A DNA stretch of 64,000 bases from Aegilops tauschii subsp. strangulata (GCF_002575655.3 NC_053036.3:646682736-646746735), one strand, 5' to 3'. Numbered from the stretch's first letter, positions 45,669-56,870 are shown. Notes: generated by a model not told the origin, from the sequence alone. Numbers and translations: made by a program.

Positions 45669-45776
45669 ATGGCCCACGCTAATGTTGCCCTCAACTTCAA
45701 CGCGTTCCTAGAGAAAACCAAGCTGAAAGACAATGGTAGCAACTACACGGACTGGGTCCGTAACCTGAGGATTATC
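45669..45776 (+). pseudogene. Second Copia element, gag start, truncated after 36 codons
   Basis: After a 1.27 kb leader, ATG 45669 opens a frame that matches the first Copia gag start (LNFNAFLEKTKLKDNGSNYT, then DWVRNLRII). It has TGG at codon 29 where the first copy has TAG. Homology stops after ATTATC at 45776; the rest of the element is missing. Confidence 0.9.
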
Positions 45777-46560
45777 AAGCTCAAATGCTTCTACTTTGAA
45801 AGGAAAACTCCAAAAAATAGAAACAAATTCAAAATATTCTGAATTGTTTTTACAACAAACATTGCTTAGCTTTTGTAACTACATGCAAAATTTCATTACG
45901 GAACATCCGGCGAACGTCTAGAAAAATCAGTGCTCCAAAATGCTACTTCCTCCGTCCAAAAATAAGTGTCGTGGTTTTATCAGAATTAATCTTTTTGGAG
46001 TATCATTTTTGTGCCAATAATATTTTGAAAGTTTTTACTTCGCGCAATATATAAAAATATATTCCACATATACATATTAAAGAAAATAAAAATAATCTAT
46101 TTTAAGGGTAGGTTTATGGTAAAACTTTTTAAAATGCTCTCTTATGTGTTCTTTTTATATCAATAAACCCTAAGTTCAAACTTTGTATTCTTTGATGTCA
46201 AAATGACAACATATCCTACTACAGGGTATTTTATTTATGAAACTTATTGGTTATAACTAAATAAAATATTCACAAATTACTTATATTCCTTAAGATTTAG
46301 TCATTATTACAGTGCCTATACTCTGAGATCTCTTGCAATGACATAAGAATAATGTGTATATATATCATAGTGACACGTTTGAACATTTAAAAAGTGATGA
46401 AAAAATATTGCATGTCGTGTTTAAACATTTTATTATTGTCAAAATATTTGCATCGAACAAAAAATTCAATATATCAAGTATTAGAAACTGCTAGCCCGTG
46501 CAAAGGCACGGGTTGACGACTAGTATATATAATAAGGAGGCACTTGCGTACGTGAGGCTA
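45777..46560. other. Unassigned AT-rich DNA with MITE-like pieces
   Basis: A Stowaway-like end (CTTCCTCCGTCCAAAAATAA at 45956, preceded by TA) has no partner. 46485-46525 has GCCCGTGCAAAGGCACGGGT near ACTAGTATATA, like the ends of a short TIR element seen again at 52901-53384. No gene. Confidence 0.4.
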
Positions 46561-46799
46561 TGGCCCTGGTGGGTCCCCATTGTCATCCTCTCTTAGTAAA
46601 GTCATCTCCTCGCCCGCGCGCGCTTTCCGCCCGAAACAGTCAGCGCCGCCCGCCCCGCTTCCCAGTGCAGGCGATTGCTCCGCCTTCAAACGACACAAGT
46701 GCCGTCCGTCCGTCCATCTGCTGCCCACATTAATGATACGCAGTTGCCGAGGCGGCTACTCCGGCGCCACACGTCCGTCCCTCCGCCGCCCACCATTGC

Positions 46800-46807
46800 T
46801 ATATAAA
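46800..46807 (+). promoter_or_regulatory. TATA box
   Basis: TATATAAA lies 73 bases before ATG 46880, with a C-rich leader between, as in many grass promoters. Confidence 0.65.
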
Positions 46808-46879
46808 CTGCTGCGCCGGCCATAGCCGCAGTCATCCGCATCCGTTCCCTTTCTCCTGTCCACACCACTACTGCCCACC

Positions 46880-47434
46880 ATGGCTTCCTCGCACTCCAGC
46901 GCTCTTTGGGACGGGCGGGCGACGGACCACAAGGAGATGGCAGCCATTGCTGCCGACCGGCTGGCCGGCAGGCAGCCGAAGGACGACGACGTCCCAATGG
47001 AGAACATGGTAGTCGACGATCCGGCGCCAACCCCCTCCTCCGCGCCATCCTCGCCGGTGCATTGCACCATGACCATCGGCGAGGCCCGTGCCCAATATAT
47101 GGACACGGTGAGGCAGATGCGTGAGGAGCAGTTCCGGGAGGCGCAGACCTACGCCGCCTACAACCACCATCTCCTCTAGGAGCACCTGCAGGCAGAGGAG
47201 CAGATCGCCGCGGAGTGGGCGGAGCAGGAGGCGCTGCTCGACTCGTACCGCTCCGCCCGCAAGGGCCGCCTCGAGCGCTGGCGGTACCGCATGCGGGTGG
47301 CGGAGGCTTCGGCCGCCTACAAAGAGGCTAGCAAAGAGGGCAATGAAGCGGGCGAGGCACTGTTTGGTGAGACCGAGGACGAGGCAGAGGACAATGCCGG
47401 CTCCGACGAGTCCCCGCTCCGCTGGCGTCCATGA
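46880..47434 (+). pseudogene. Small charged helical protein, one nonsense codon
   Basis: ATG 46880 (context CACCATGG) opens a frame of 184 codons to TGA 47432, closed once by TAG at 47177 where CAG is likely (LL-stop-EHLQAEEQ). Before the stop: acidic/Pro-rich residues ~35-60, then MTIGEARAQYMDTVRQMREE. After it: a Glu/Ala/Arg-rich helix (EHLQAEEQIAAEWAEQEALL) and an acidic end (GETEDEAEDNAGSDE). I do not know the function; similar proteins occur widely in wheat annotation, as I recall. A truncated 99-aa product is possible. Confidence 0.55.
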
Positions 47435-47463
47435 GGCCCTGCTCGCCGAGGCCCCGCGGCGCC

Positions 47464-47665
47464 AACAACGAGGCAGAGGACACCGCCGGCTCCGCCGAGG
47501 CCCCGCCCCGCCAACAACGAGGCAGAGGACATCGCCGGCTCAGCCGAGGCCCCACCCTGCCGGCAACGTGGGGGAGGATTTCCACCGGTCCACCGAGGCG
47601 CCGCCCGCCGGCAACGAGACAGAGGACATCGCCGGCTCCGCCGAGGCCCCGCCCCGCTGCCAACG
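47464..47665. repeat. GC-rich minisatellite, 48-49-bp unit, four copies
   Basis: CAACGAGGCAGAGGACATCG...GAGGCCCCGCC recurs with its CAACG core at 47466, 47515, 47564 and 47612. Two spacings are 49 and one is 48 bp. It follows directly on the 46880 gene. Because 49 is not a multiple of 3 the frame shifts at each copy, which makes spurious Arg- or Ala-rich frames on both strands. Confidence 0.88.
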
Positions 47666-47852
47666 AGGCCGCGCCACACAGAAAACGAGGAAGAGTAGAA
47701 CACGGTAGGTCACCGCTGCTCGGGTCCAAGTAAGGCCACCGCTGCTACCCTCCGGTTGAAGCCAAGCTAGGCGGGTTGACCATTGACGGCCGGTTAGCTT
47801 CTTGGCGGCGACGTGGAGTCGGAGAGCTGCACTGGAGAAGAACGCGGCTTCT

Positions 47853-47936
47853 ACTTAACTGCTGGTGCAGTTGGCTGACTGACACGTGGGCCCAACAGGC
47901 CACATGTCAGTTACGCAACTGCACCTGCAGTTAAGT
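47853..47936. repeat. Imperfect palindrome, ~40-bp arms
   Basis: ACTTAACTGCTGGTGCAGTT pairs with AACTGCACCTGCAGTTAAGT, and the inner CTGACACGTGGGCCC pairs with GGCCACATGTCAG. The pairing goes on weakly outward (GCTTCT/GAAGC). Likely a fold-back MITE; the ends are not defined. Confidence 0.75.
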
Positions 47937-48146
47937 CACTGAAGCTTCTGTTCGGCTCAGCGGGACACAGGTGGGTAGCTTCGGTTAATTAATTATACCT
48001 CCAGCGCACCCCTTTTTAGTTGAAGAATGTATGAAATGTAATGAAATCCGGCATGTTTATATGAAATCCGACCGTGTATGAATAAAACAATATGTACTAG
48101 CATTATTCCCAGGGTGATCACCTCGTTTGCAGCAGTTTCACATGTA

Positions 48147-48272
48147 CTCCCTCCGGTCCTTTATAGTCTGCATACAAGTTTTGTCTGCAGTCAAAGTATC
48201 TCTACTTTGAGCAATCTTATACAAAAAAGTATGCACTTTCACAATGTGCGAAGTAAAAAGGACCAGAAGGAG
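48147..48272. mobile_element. Stowaway MITE (126 bp)
   Basis: CTCCCTCCGGTCCTTTATAG and inverse AAAAGGACCAGAAGGAG form the TIRs; TA flanks both ends (48145-48146, 48273-48274). Internal frames are by chance. Confidence 0.88.
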
Positions 48273-48274
48273 TA

Positions 48275-48920
48275 CAAAGAGTTTGAGCAGATTTTTAGCG
48301 GTTCTGTACATTGCAATCAAACACACAGGACTGGCAATTCATAGAGAACATTCAAAACAATCGATGATTATGCATCTCAGTGACTCACATGTCAGAGGCA
48401 ATATTTACTTCACAACTACAGAATAAATAAAAATTGATCGACGCTGCTGACAGCAAAGGGCGTCCCATTCGAAAATATCAAACGCATGTCTTGCTAAAAT
48501 CAATGAGAAAAATTTGACAAGGTTGTCCCATTCCAAAATATCAAATGCCTACGATTGTGGAATGGGCAGGATTTGCCATCAGTTCGGACATTGACATGGC
48601 ACCTCGTGGTAAATAAACCAGCTGTTCTTTTTGTGCAGTTCCACCAAAATTAACCAAATTCGCGCGTAGCTTGTATGATTTCGCCCTTATATGTTGCAAC
48701 GCCTTGAACTTATCGGCACCTCCTTTCTTATGGTGGAAATGAATGATTCGATGTATTCATGAACATTTTGTGCAGTTCCCGTTGAAATCAAGCTGAGCAC
48801 CCCTGTTTGCACAAATACAAAAAAGTGATTAGTATAAAGCAAACTGTACTATGAATTGACAGTTTCAACAAGCACCTACATGGTCCATGTAGAGCACACT
48901 TTTAGAAAAATGGAACTCAC
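48275..48920. other. Minus-strand exon-like spacer, no clear coding
   Basis: On the minus strand an acceptor-like TGCACAAACAG precedes GGGTGCTCAGCTTGATT at about 48805, a pattern shared with 49520 and 53966. No open frame of note. It may be 3' exons of the decayed B3-like gene. Confidence 0.3.
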
Positions 48921-49181
48921 CAGAAAGAATCCTAGAACAACATTGTACTCGCGCATCACAGCAAAAAAATGGAGATTTGTCAGTCCTTCTGAGCTGAAGT
49001 TAGTTTGGTCTTGTGGGGAGTAATGTAACCATCCTTCAACTGCTCCTTCTGATGAGAAGATAGACAGGGCTTCTTCATCCTAGCATAATCGGAACTAGTC
49101 ACTTCACGTACTCCATATTCTTCTTCAGAGGAAGATGATCATGTTGTGCAAAGACAAGAGGACTACTAAATGCTAGCATCC
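48921..49181 (-). pseudogene. REM/B3-like exon relic
   Basis: A minus-strand exon framed by acceptor GCAAACAG (49182) and donor CTG|GTGAGT (48920). It reads SSSSEEEYGVREVTSSDYA, RMKKPCLSSHQKEQLKDGYI and TKLTSAQK, then after a shift FFAVMREYNVVLGFF. This is the pattern of the linker and first strand of a B3 domain in grass REM proteins (lysine-rich TKLT-x-AQK, then AVM...NV). A TGA upstream in frame and the shift at ~48965 mark decay. B3 family by pattern; moderately sure. Confidence 0.45.
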
Positions 49182-50465
49182 CTGTTTGCTCGAAAAAAGG
49201 AAAGGAAATATTTAAAACAACACAGATGAAGCACTTCTCAAGGACAATACCACTTTTTCATGACAGTATCTAAACAGTAGCACAACACCAATAGAGATGA
49301 CAAAGCTCAATCATATGGATGAAATCAGTGGGCGAGTACCAACCTTTGTCAGGAGGCTTATTGTGTAGAGCATACAAATGAAGCACTTCTCCGGAACCAT
49401 CTATTGCTATCTACGGTGGTGGCCATGATTACTATATACTCCTCGATTAGTTTAATGTTTCCAACATCTTCTTGTGCAGTTCCACTAAAATATATGGTAT
49501 CTTTAAAGAAGATCCCTGTTTGCACAAGTAGAGATAATTACGTATTACATTAAGAGTGGCATCAAATCAGTGGCAAAACAATTTCTCGTTCCAGCCATAG
49601 CAATAAATTAAGATGCAAAACTATATCATTACTTGTGTCATCACAGTTCCAGTGCTTCATTACAGCACCGGGAGTTGATTTTTGTTTTTCTTCCGCTTGT
49701 TCTTCCCCTTCATCACTTGGTTCAATAACAGACAAGCTTCGCCTTCAATGTAAGATTTGGCATGTCAATTAGGGAGCACAAGTATAGTACTAAACTTAAT
49801 TTTCTGATGAAAGTGGCAAAATACAGGCCAACAGTTGTGAAATATCCTTATCTTACCTCAATGGGATATTACGGTGCACATACAGATTGGAAGTCTTGTC
49901 TCCATTTGTGCAGTTCACTAAAATCAAGCAACATTATCGTACAAGTAGCACAACATATGAAAGCACACTGCAGAATCATGTGAAAGAAGTCTAGTACTGA
50001 CCTATCATGATGTGGAATTCAAACAACTCACAAGAAGAAGATCTGAACCAAATTTGCCAACACGGATAGGAAGTAAGATCTCCTCTTGTGCAGTTCCACT
50101 AAGATCAAGCAATCAAGCAACGTTGTCGGTGTGACATTTTGGTTGAACTGCACAAAACACTCTTAAAACAAAAGTGTTTTGTGCAGTGCAACAAAAGGTC
50201 ACAATGGCAACGAGGTGAAGTAGATAACCCTGTTTACACAGAGGTGCAAAGGAAACAATTAGTGGTCAATAACGGTGGATGACACAGAAGCCAACAAAAA
50301 GAAGCATCTACCTTATCTAAATGGGAAAGAAAGCAAGACAGTAGCATTTCTCAAACGGTGGCATTGATTAATATTAACATAGAGATTATATTAAAAATAA
50401 AATTCGTTAAACATGTAATTTGCTTTTAACTATGGCATTGCATCAATTTTCCAGCGGCATTATTA
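49182..50465. other. Spacer with repeated exon-like motif
   Basis: The motif TTGTGCAGTTCCACTAAAAT followed by AAGC occurs at 49475, 49907 and 50092, often with CCCTGTTTGCACA 25-40 bases on. On the minus strand this is an intron acceptor plus a short exon. No protein is supported. Confidence 0.4.
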
Positions 50466-50776
50466 TAGGGTGTTTGTTTACAGGGACATTTTGGTGTAGG
50501 GACTAAAAAAACTCCGTGTCAGTCCCATCTAAACCTAACAGGAGGGACTTATAGGGACTAAAAGTGGGCATTTGGGACTAAAGAAAGAAGACCCCGAGGG
50601 AGTCTTTTTGGGGCTTTTTCCAACAGTTGCCCCTGCCACGCATCGCACCTTGTCTCTATTAGTTCATTACTAGGGGTAACATGGTCTTTTAGCATGTCAT
50701 TTAATAACCTCTAGTCCATGTTTAGTCCCTGGAACCAAGCAGGTAGGGACTAGGGAGTTTTTAACCAAACAGGGCC
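50466..50776. mobile_element. Tourist/PIF-Harbinger-type MITE (~311 bp)
   Basis: Ends GGGTGTTTGTTTACAGGGAC and the inverse of TTTTAACCAAACAGGGCC are alike, with TTA at both sides. GGGACTAAAA/AGTCCCT pieces inside are common in grass Tourist elements. Confidence 0.7.
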
Positions 50777-50988
50777 TTAGATTAACAACAGCTAATGAGT
50801 TGCACGGGACAGTGGACGCACCAGCACCATGTGCATGTACCGATGTACTGTGGTCATGCATAGTCTGTTGCAACAAAGAACAAACAACCAAGGAGCATAT
50901 TTGTGTTGGTCCCAGTTTTGTTATCTTTAGACACCTTTCCCTATGTGAGCGCAGCAAATCTAGTCCTGCTCAAACTCTATAGCCTTGT

Positions 50989-51245
50989 CCCTTCCTTTCC
51001 TTTTTGAACTAGTACTTTCGCCCCTTCCTTTCCTCTTTGAACCACGTCCTAGATTTATGCGATACAACTTTCCCCACAACTTTCCCCCATTCCTTTCCTC
51101 TTTGAACCACGTCCTAGAATCATGCTATACAACTTTCCCCCTTCATTTCCACTTTGAACCACGTCCTAGATTCATGCTATGTACAACTTTTCCCACTACT
51201 TTCCCCCACTCCTTTCCTCTTTGAACCACGTCCTAGATTCCTGGT
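50989..51245. repeat. Tandem repeat, 52-67-bp unit, four to five copies
   Basis: CCTTTCCTCTTTGAACCACG followed by TCCTAGATTCATGCTATACA recurs with TTTGAACCACG at 51035, 51101, 51153 and 51220; a first, shorter copy is at 50995. It lies just 3' (plus strand) of a MITE and next to the exon region at 51.3-51.6 kb. Confidence 0.88.
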
Positions 51246-51279
51246 ATACATGCAGCTAGAGCAATGCATGTGGAGTAAG

Positions 51280-51620
51280 TAAATTATACCTTAAGGTTCT
51301 TGGGGCGTGGTTCGGTGGGCGACGGGACGGCGGCGAAGAAGAAGGGGTCAGAGGCCCTCCCGCGCCACCGCTGGGTGAAAGTGAACAGCTGCGCCAGTAG
51401 TGGATTCCCTCCCTCGCCGACGGCGACAGCGTTAAGCCTCCTTCCCTGCCCGGCGGACGGATCCTGCCGGCTCTTTGAGCAGCAGTGATCTTTGCGCAGC
51501 AGTGAGGGGAGAGAGAGGCCAACGATGTCTTGTTTAGATCTGGAGAGGGCGAGAGAGTGTGAAGAGAGCAACTACAAGCGCTGAGGCTCCAGCGTGTATA
51601 TATATACTGGAGAGAGAGTG
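51280..51620 (-). other. Putative 5' exon of a minus-strand gene, copy 1
   Basis: On the minus strand TATATATATA (rc of ~51596-51605) is followed by GTTGCTCTCTTCACACTCTC and a GC-rich stretch ending AACCTTAAG|GTATAA, a good donor. Bases to ~51300 resemble the copy at 54150-54480 (LNAVAVGEGGNPLLA versus LSVDAVAVADGENPLSA if translated). No ATG is present in that frame here. It may be the leader exon of the B3-like relic downstream at 49.2-48.9 kb. Confidence 0.4.
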
Positions 51621-52880
51621 TGAAGCGTGCAAACCCTAGAAAACAAGTGCCGAGGCTGCAGCTTATACGTGATGAGGTGATTATACGGTCACTACGAGAT
51701 CGTATAGCTCCGTATCCATCCATTTTGACCAGTCAAAGAATCCTCCTAGCACAAATTATGCTCAAGTGTAGTTATCGAACCCGAGACCTCAAGTTTGATG
51801 AGCGAACAGGCTAACCAGCTACACAACCCTCCCGTTATGTTGAACGAGAGGAAAATAACCTTTTATACATTCCTGTATTCGTGTGACAAGCATGCCGTGT
51901 TTTTTTTGTGTGTGTGTGGGAGTCATTGGGATTTCAATCATAATCGTGTCATGTGGCTTTGATGGTAAGACTATCCAAAGTGGTGCAGAAATAATGCAGC
52001 CTTAGTCACCTTACCTCTCTCCACGTAGTATGTTGGGTCCCACCAGTCAGAGGGTGAAACAAACAAATTAATAAGAAAAATTAAAAGTGCCAGCGGTGTA
52101 TCTTACCTCACACATCTCGCTACTGCTCGGGAACACTGTCCAATTGATCCCTCTGTTCGCTCACGTATTATTTTAAGTGAATCCTTATTATAACATGCAC
52201 ACAGTTTTGGGCACTTGTATTCGACTTAAGTCAGTGTGCCACGATATCTCGTATACTTACTACTCCCTCCGTCTAGGTGTAATAAGTCACGTTAGAAGGT
52301 GCAACGGGACCAAGGTGCGTGCGTGTGCGTGTGTGTGTTTAACAGCATGTGTGTGTTAGAGAGAGCGACAGATCGACCTACTCCTACAGAGAGATGGTGT
52401 GTAGTGTACGATTTTAGCCGCGAGAGTCGGTGCATCCTCTCGTTTCCGGGCGTGTTCGGTAGGGACATGCGGACAGCTGCCACGCCCGCTCCTGACCAGC
52501 CTGGCCCACCCAAAGCCCCTCCATCGCCCGTGCGCGCTTCCCGCCCGAAACGGTCAGCGCCGCTCCAAAGAATCGGTGCCGCATTCATGCCCGGGCAGAG
52601 CGGATGCGACCTCTCACTGGCGCAAGAGTGATGGTTGCTTCGTCCGTCCAACTTACTGCTGGGTCTATGTGATTTGACGGCTCATTGGTCTTTATTACTG
52701 AGGTGGTAGGACTGCTGGATGTCCCACGCTTTCGGCAAAAGGAGGTACTACTACTACTAGATTACAATTTTCTCCATTCTTACAGCGGAGGGGTGCAAGA
52801 GCAGTGAAAACACGCAGGCTCAGTGATTACATGGCCCACCTCACACTATCACTGTGCGACACCTAACTCTTTACATAGTA
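51621..52880. other. Spacer with MITE end, no gene
   Basis: A Stowaway-like end CTCCCTCCGTCTAGGTGTAA is at 52263 without a clear partner. 52310-52340 is a (GT)n run. The GC-rich 52440-52640 is open in both strands but shows no known protein. 52487-52560 resembles 46560-46660 (CGCGCTTCCCGCCCGAAAC...GTCAGCGCCGC), so it is a dispersed repeat. Confidence 0.4.
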
Positions 52881-53523
52881 CTCACTCCGTTCCTAAATAT
52901 TACTAGATGAGTCCCCGCGCGTTGCCGCGGAACAGCCATATATCTCTCTGCGCAAAATTATTGATTTCATAGAACTAAAAAAAACTCTATAACCGCATGA
53001 CAAATCTGGTAGCCAAACTAAATAAACTCCCATCATCATTTAGATCATCCCACGTAAGGAAAAAAGATCAGCCAACTCCTACTGCATAATGGGATTATAT
53101 TTTTCTTTTTGACATGTTAATGGGACTTAAAAGCTCACTTACATGCATGCTACCGGTGCATGCTTGCATGTAGACATGTTGATGTGATTTAAAACCCACT
53201 CACATGCATGCCATGGTATTTCTGCATGCTTGCATGTGGCTTAGTGCGGAGCCTCTCAACGTCTAGATCAGACGAGTATTATGGACTGATTTAGTTCATC
53301 TAACGGCTACATTAATTTTGATGATGTGGCTCAAGGAGAGGATAGAGAATTCTTAGTAGTGGGGGCTAGCTATTACTAGTAGATAAGTCTTTGTAGAGAT
53401 TCCACTAGGTGAACTACATATGGAACAAAATGAATGAATCTACACTTAAAATGCATCTATATACATCCGCATGTGGTTCATGGTGAAATCTCTACAAAGA
53501 CTTATGTTTAGGAACGGAGGAAG
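52881..53523. mobile_element. Stowaway MITE split by another insertion
   Basis: The left end CTCACTCCGTTCCTAAATAT and the right part AAGTCTTTGTAGAG...TTTAGGAACGGAGGAAG are the two parts of one MITE, with TA at 52879-52880 and 53524-53525. The inner TIRs are also visible on the right arm (AGTCTTTGTAGAGAT / ATCTCTACAAAGACTTA). The left inner part is interrupted at ~52900 by the element at 52901-53384. Confidence 0.8.
52901..53384. mobile_element. Short TIR element nested in the MITE (~484 bp)
   Basis: Lies between the two parts of a Stowaway MITE. Starts TACTAGATGAGTCCCCGCGC and ends CTATTACTAGTAGA, giving short TACTAG inverted ends. CATGCATGC/TGCATGCTTGCATG runs are inside. The start resembles the end near 46490-46525. 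Superfamily not assigned; no gene. Confidence 0.6.
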
Positions 53524-53707
53524 TACTAGTATAGTACGTACTCTAATTTATCAGCGAGATAAATTTGTACAATGCTATGAAGCTTCCAGCTTCTGTTACA
53601 TGTATCTTGCGTCCAAGGTTGCCCGTTGCAACATTTCATCAAATACAAAGGAGACTAACATGCATGCTATTGCATCTCAATGATTGACAGATCATAGCAA
53701 ATATGTA

Positions 53708-53804
53708 CTCCCTCCGTTCCAAAATAAGTGTCTCAACTTTGTGCAAACTTTAGTACAAAGTTGTTCTACTACTAAAGTTGACACTTATTTTGGAACAGAG
53801 GCAG
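53708..53804. mobile_element. Stowaway MITE (~97 bp)
   Basis: CTCCCTCCGTTCCAAAATAA and the inverse TTATTTTGGAACAGAGGCAG form near-perfect arms; TA precedes the left end (53706-53707). Confidence 0.88.
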
Positions 53805-54480
53805 CTAAAGAAAAAAACGATCCATGCAGTCCCTAGCCCTTGAACCGTGAACCCTGACCAGGCTTCAATTTGCTGGCAACGTTCGAGCTTCCTAATAAAC
53901 GAAGTTTGCAACCTTTTGACCATCAGATCATTTTGTGCAGTTTCACCAAAATCGAGATGAGCATCCCTGTGGCAAAGAAATTGAAGAAGCGTGATTAGAA
54001 TAAGGTTACTAGGACTAGTTGATGAGACATAAACTCATCACAAATACAGTACGTAGAAGCCAGTAGAGGTATGTGCGGGGCAAAGAAGTAGAGAAATATC
54101 CACAGGGGGTGATGTGGGCAGCTGGAGCAGTGGTGCAAGCCGGCTGTAAAGGGAGTTGTACCTGAGGGACGTAGCTCAACCTTGAGGAGGGCGGCGGGAG
54201 GCGGCAATTGCCCACGTCGCGGCAGTGAGCAAGGGACGGAGGCAACCTCACCGGCTTTGTGAGAGAGAACGGCGGGGACCCCTGATCGGGACGTGCCGAT
54301 AGTGGGTTTTCGCCGTCGGCAACGGCCACCGCATCTACACTAAGCATCCACCCCTTCCCCAAGCGGACGTGATCCGCCGGGATGTTAGAGATGTGGCCAC
54401 AGTCGTTTTGTGCGAGAGAGTGTGAAGAGAGCAACCCCAGCAAGCAACCGTGTAGGCTGGCCCGTCCTAACTATGTATAT
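53805..54480 (-). other. Putative 5' exons of a minus-strand gene, copy 2
   Basis: Minus strand: TATA-like CACTATATAC (rc of ~54474-54483), then GTTGCTCTCTTCACACTCTC as in copy 1 at 51.6 kb, and ATG at ~54350 opening MLSVDAVAVADGENPLSA...SYVPQ with a donor CAG|GTACAACT near 54159. A next exon may start at 53966 (CAG|GGATGCTCATCTCG), the motif shared with 48805 and 49520. No known domain; short protein or non-coding leader. Confidence 0.35.
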
Positions 54481-54756
54481 AGTGGAGCGGTTTCCTTTTC
54501 TCTCCATATGAACCTATCATATTGCGTACGTGCCACTGAAGAAAAAAAACTTTATTTATAAATGACGCGACACCTACTACTCGTTCTCCTATAAGCTTGC
54601 GCTTGGCATCTCCAAAATATTAACCTTGCGATTGGCTCTTCACCTCTTCGGGAAGTCGAGAAATAATGGTAGTGCAGTATATATCGTTCTGGCTATATGA
54701 GACCGAATGAATTGCTGCACGTCCACCACGTGGGCGAGGGTCGAGGGGCGAGGGAG

Positions 54757-54938
54757 AGTGCTACATACGGAGCAAAATGAGTGAATCTACACTCTAAAAT
54801 ACGTCTATATACATCAGTGTTTGGAGTATGTACTAGTAGTTCATATTGAAATCTACTAAAGGACATATATATTCCAAACAATATGATATAATCTCTATAA
54901 CCAAGGTAGTAGGGACGAGGAGTAAACGGAGGGAGTAG
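54757..54938. mobile_element. Decayed Stowaway MITE
   Basis: ACGGAGCAAAATGAGTGAAT and CTCTAAAATACGTCTATATA match the inner part of the MITE at 53384-53523; the right end is ACGGAGGGAGTAGTA. The left end is lost. Confidence 0.55.
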
Positions 54939-54949
54939 TAAATTTTTGT

Positions 54950-55083
54950 CCTCGTCCTGCGAGCCACCGCGCGCATGGGCGAGGGAGCGGGCGTACTAAG
55001 CAAGCTTCACCTCATCCTGCCAGCCACCGCGCCCTTGGGCGGGCGAGACGGTGTACTAAGCAAGCTTCTCCTCGTTCTGCGAG
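54950..55083. repeat. GC-rich tandem duplication, ~65 bp
   Basis: CCTCGTCCTGCGAGCCACCG...TACTAAGCAAGCTTC occurs at 54951 and 55012, with a third start at 55069. No gene. Confidence 0.85.
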
Positions 55084-56760
55084 TTGACGGGACACATCAA
55101 AAGTACTCCAGTGTATAGAGCCTTACCTCTAAGGTAGGCCCCACATGGTTTGCCTCTTTTTTTAATTTAACATAACGCGTGAAGTCGCAATTTGTTTGTT
55201 CACCCGTGGTAGACGATCCTCCCTTCACCAAGTGGACAACCAGCACACGTGCCAAATTACCACGTGGGCTGCCTTTTTCGTACAGAAATGAGCTCCACCG
55301 TGTACTCGCGCGGGTGTGGTTGGGAAAGAGACGGGAGTACGTGCGCCGTGCATGCACCTCTTCTCTTCGTGCACGTCCCCCACCTACGTGGGTGTGTGTG
55401 AGAGATACAAACCATGTTCGTGAGTGTTTTTTGTTTTGGGGTGGGGGGTTGATTTCGTGAATTATTTGTGGGAATATGTGTCGATGACATCTCAAACAAA
55501 ATTTTGCATGCAATGTGTGTGAAATGGAGGCCTATCCATACCATACATACAGGGTCGGGCAATCCACGAGAAGAGAGGGAGGGGTCATAGCTATCGATAG
55601 AGTCGAAGAGAGGATCAAGTGGGTTTGGTGCGAGATCGATGAAGAGAGCCATCGAAATTGTGTGTGTGTGCAAGTCAAAGATATAGGGCGACTGGCCTAC
55701 CGGAACGTTAGAGGGCACATGTCAAGTTTGTGTGTGGCAGGGATACATGACTAGAGCGCTCGATGTATCGGTGTGTGTGTGGGGGGGGGAGGGGGGTGGG
55801 GGGAGGGGTAGGCAGAGGCCTAACTATAGAGGTAGAACGACTCGTATATGTGTTGAGAAGGAGAGACCCAGCTATGTCTTGAGGGAGATCGGTCGACATC
55901 CATACATAACTGAAGGACGGGAAATATGATGGGACAGAGAGAGAGAGAGAGAGGAGAGAGAGAGGGAGGGAGAGGGGTAGAGTGCTGGATGGGCGATGGA
56001 GTTACTTCTCGGAGATGGTGGGAGAGGCCTACTAGACAAACTGAGGGTGGAACTGCAATGTTATCAATACGAGTGGGGATGTGTTTCTGTGTGTGCCTGT
56101 GCGTGATAGATCTGTTGGGACGCATCCATGGATGATGAAGGGGAACCATGTGTTTGGTAAGCAAACCTAACTAGATCGGTAGATCAATTGTTGTCTGTCG
56201 GAGGAAGGGAGAGACACAACTAATGAGGTAGATCGATCGACACGTGGGTAAAAACGAGTTATAAGGACCTAGCTAGCTATATGTATAGCGAGAGATCGGT
56301 CGGTGTACGTCCATTTGTCAGAGGCAAATAAGGCCCAGCGAGACGGATAGACAGAGAGAATGGAGCTAGGAGGTGGTGCGAGAGGCCCAACTACTAGCTA
56401 GATAGGGGGAGGAGTGTACGGTTGTGAGACCAATGAAAAGAGGGGCGAGAGTTTACACGTGTGTGTGACCGTATGAGAGACACGAGGCAAGGACACATAA
56501 AGGAGGAGATTGAAGGTGTGTGTGTATGTTGTAGGCAGGCATCGCTGGAGAGGTTTATCGACCGATGTGTGTCGGAAAGGAGTTGTGGAGACTTTGGGAG
56601 AACGACCTAAAGAAAAAAAAAAGAATGTGCCCAGTGGATAGAATGCCGAGGGAGGGGGAGGGGGAGGGCGAGGAGGGCGTGTGCATGCATGAGAGAAAGT
56701 TAGTGGTAGCTACAAAGGTTAGAGGATTGTGTGGGTGTAAGAGACTACCAAAGATCATAA
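55084..56760. other. Microsatellite-rich region, no gene
   Basis: Includes GTGTGTGTGGGGGGGG near 55770, (GA)n at 55939-55970, and many GAGAGA/GTGTGT tracts. Open frames on both strands reflect composition. I support no gene. Confidence 0.5.
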
Positions 56761-56870
56761 TTTGATATGAAAGCGGATTCATATATTTGAATAGGAGATC
56801 ATAGTGTTTTAAACATTGCATGCATGAATATAGCGGTGATACACGTGTTGTGCACATGTTATACCATAAT

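Noticed and set aside
47121..47733. Arg-rich frames of 100-195 codons around the minisatellite
   Set aside because: They are in the wrong frame of the 46880 gene and of the 49-bp repeat; composition alone explains them.
47853..47936. Hairpin considered as a transcription terminator
   Set aside because: Rho-type terminators are bacterial; the palindrome fits a fold-back MITE better.
55097..56165. Frames of 60-150 codons on both strands
   Set aside because: Microsatellite-rich DNA with no domain, no splice logic and no start context.
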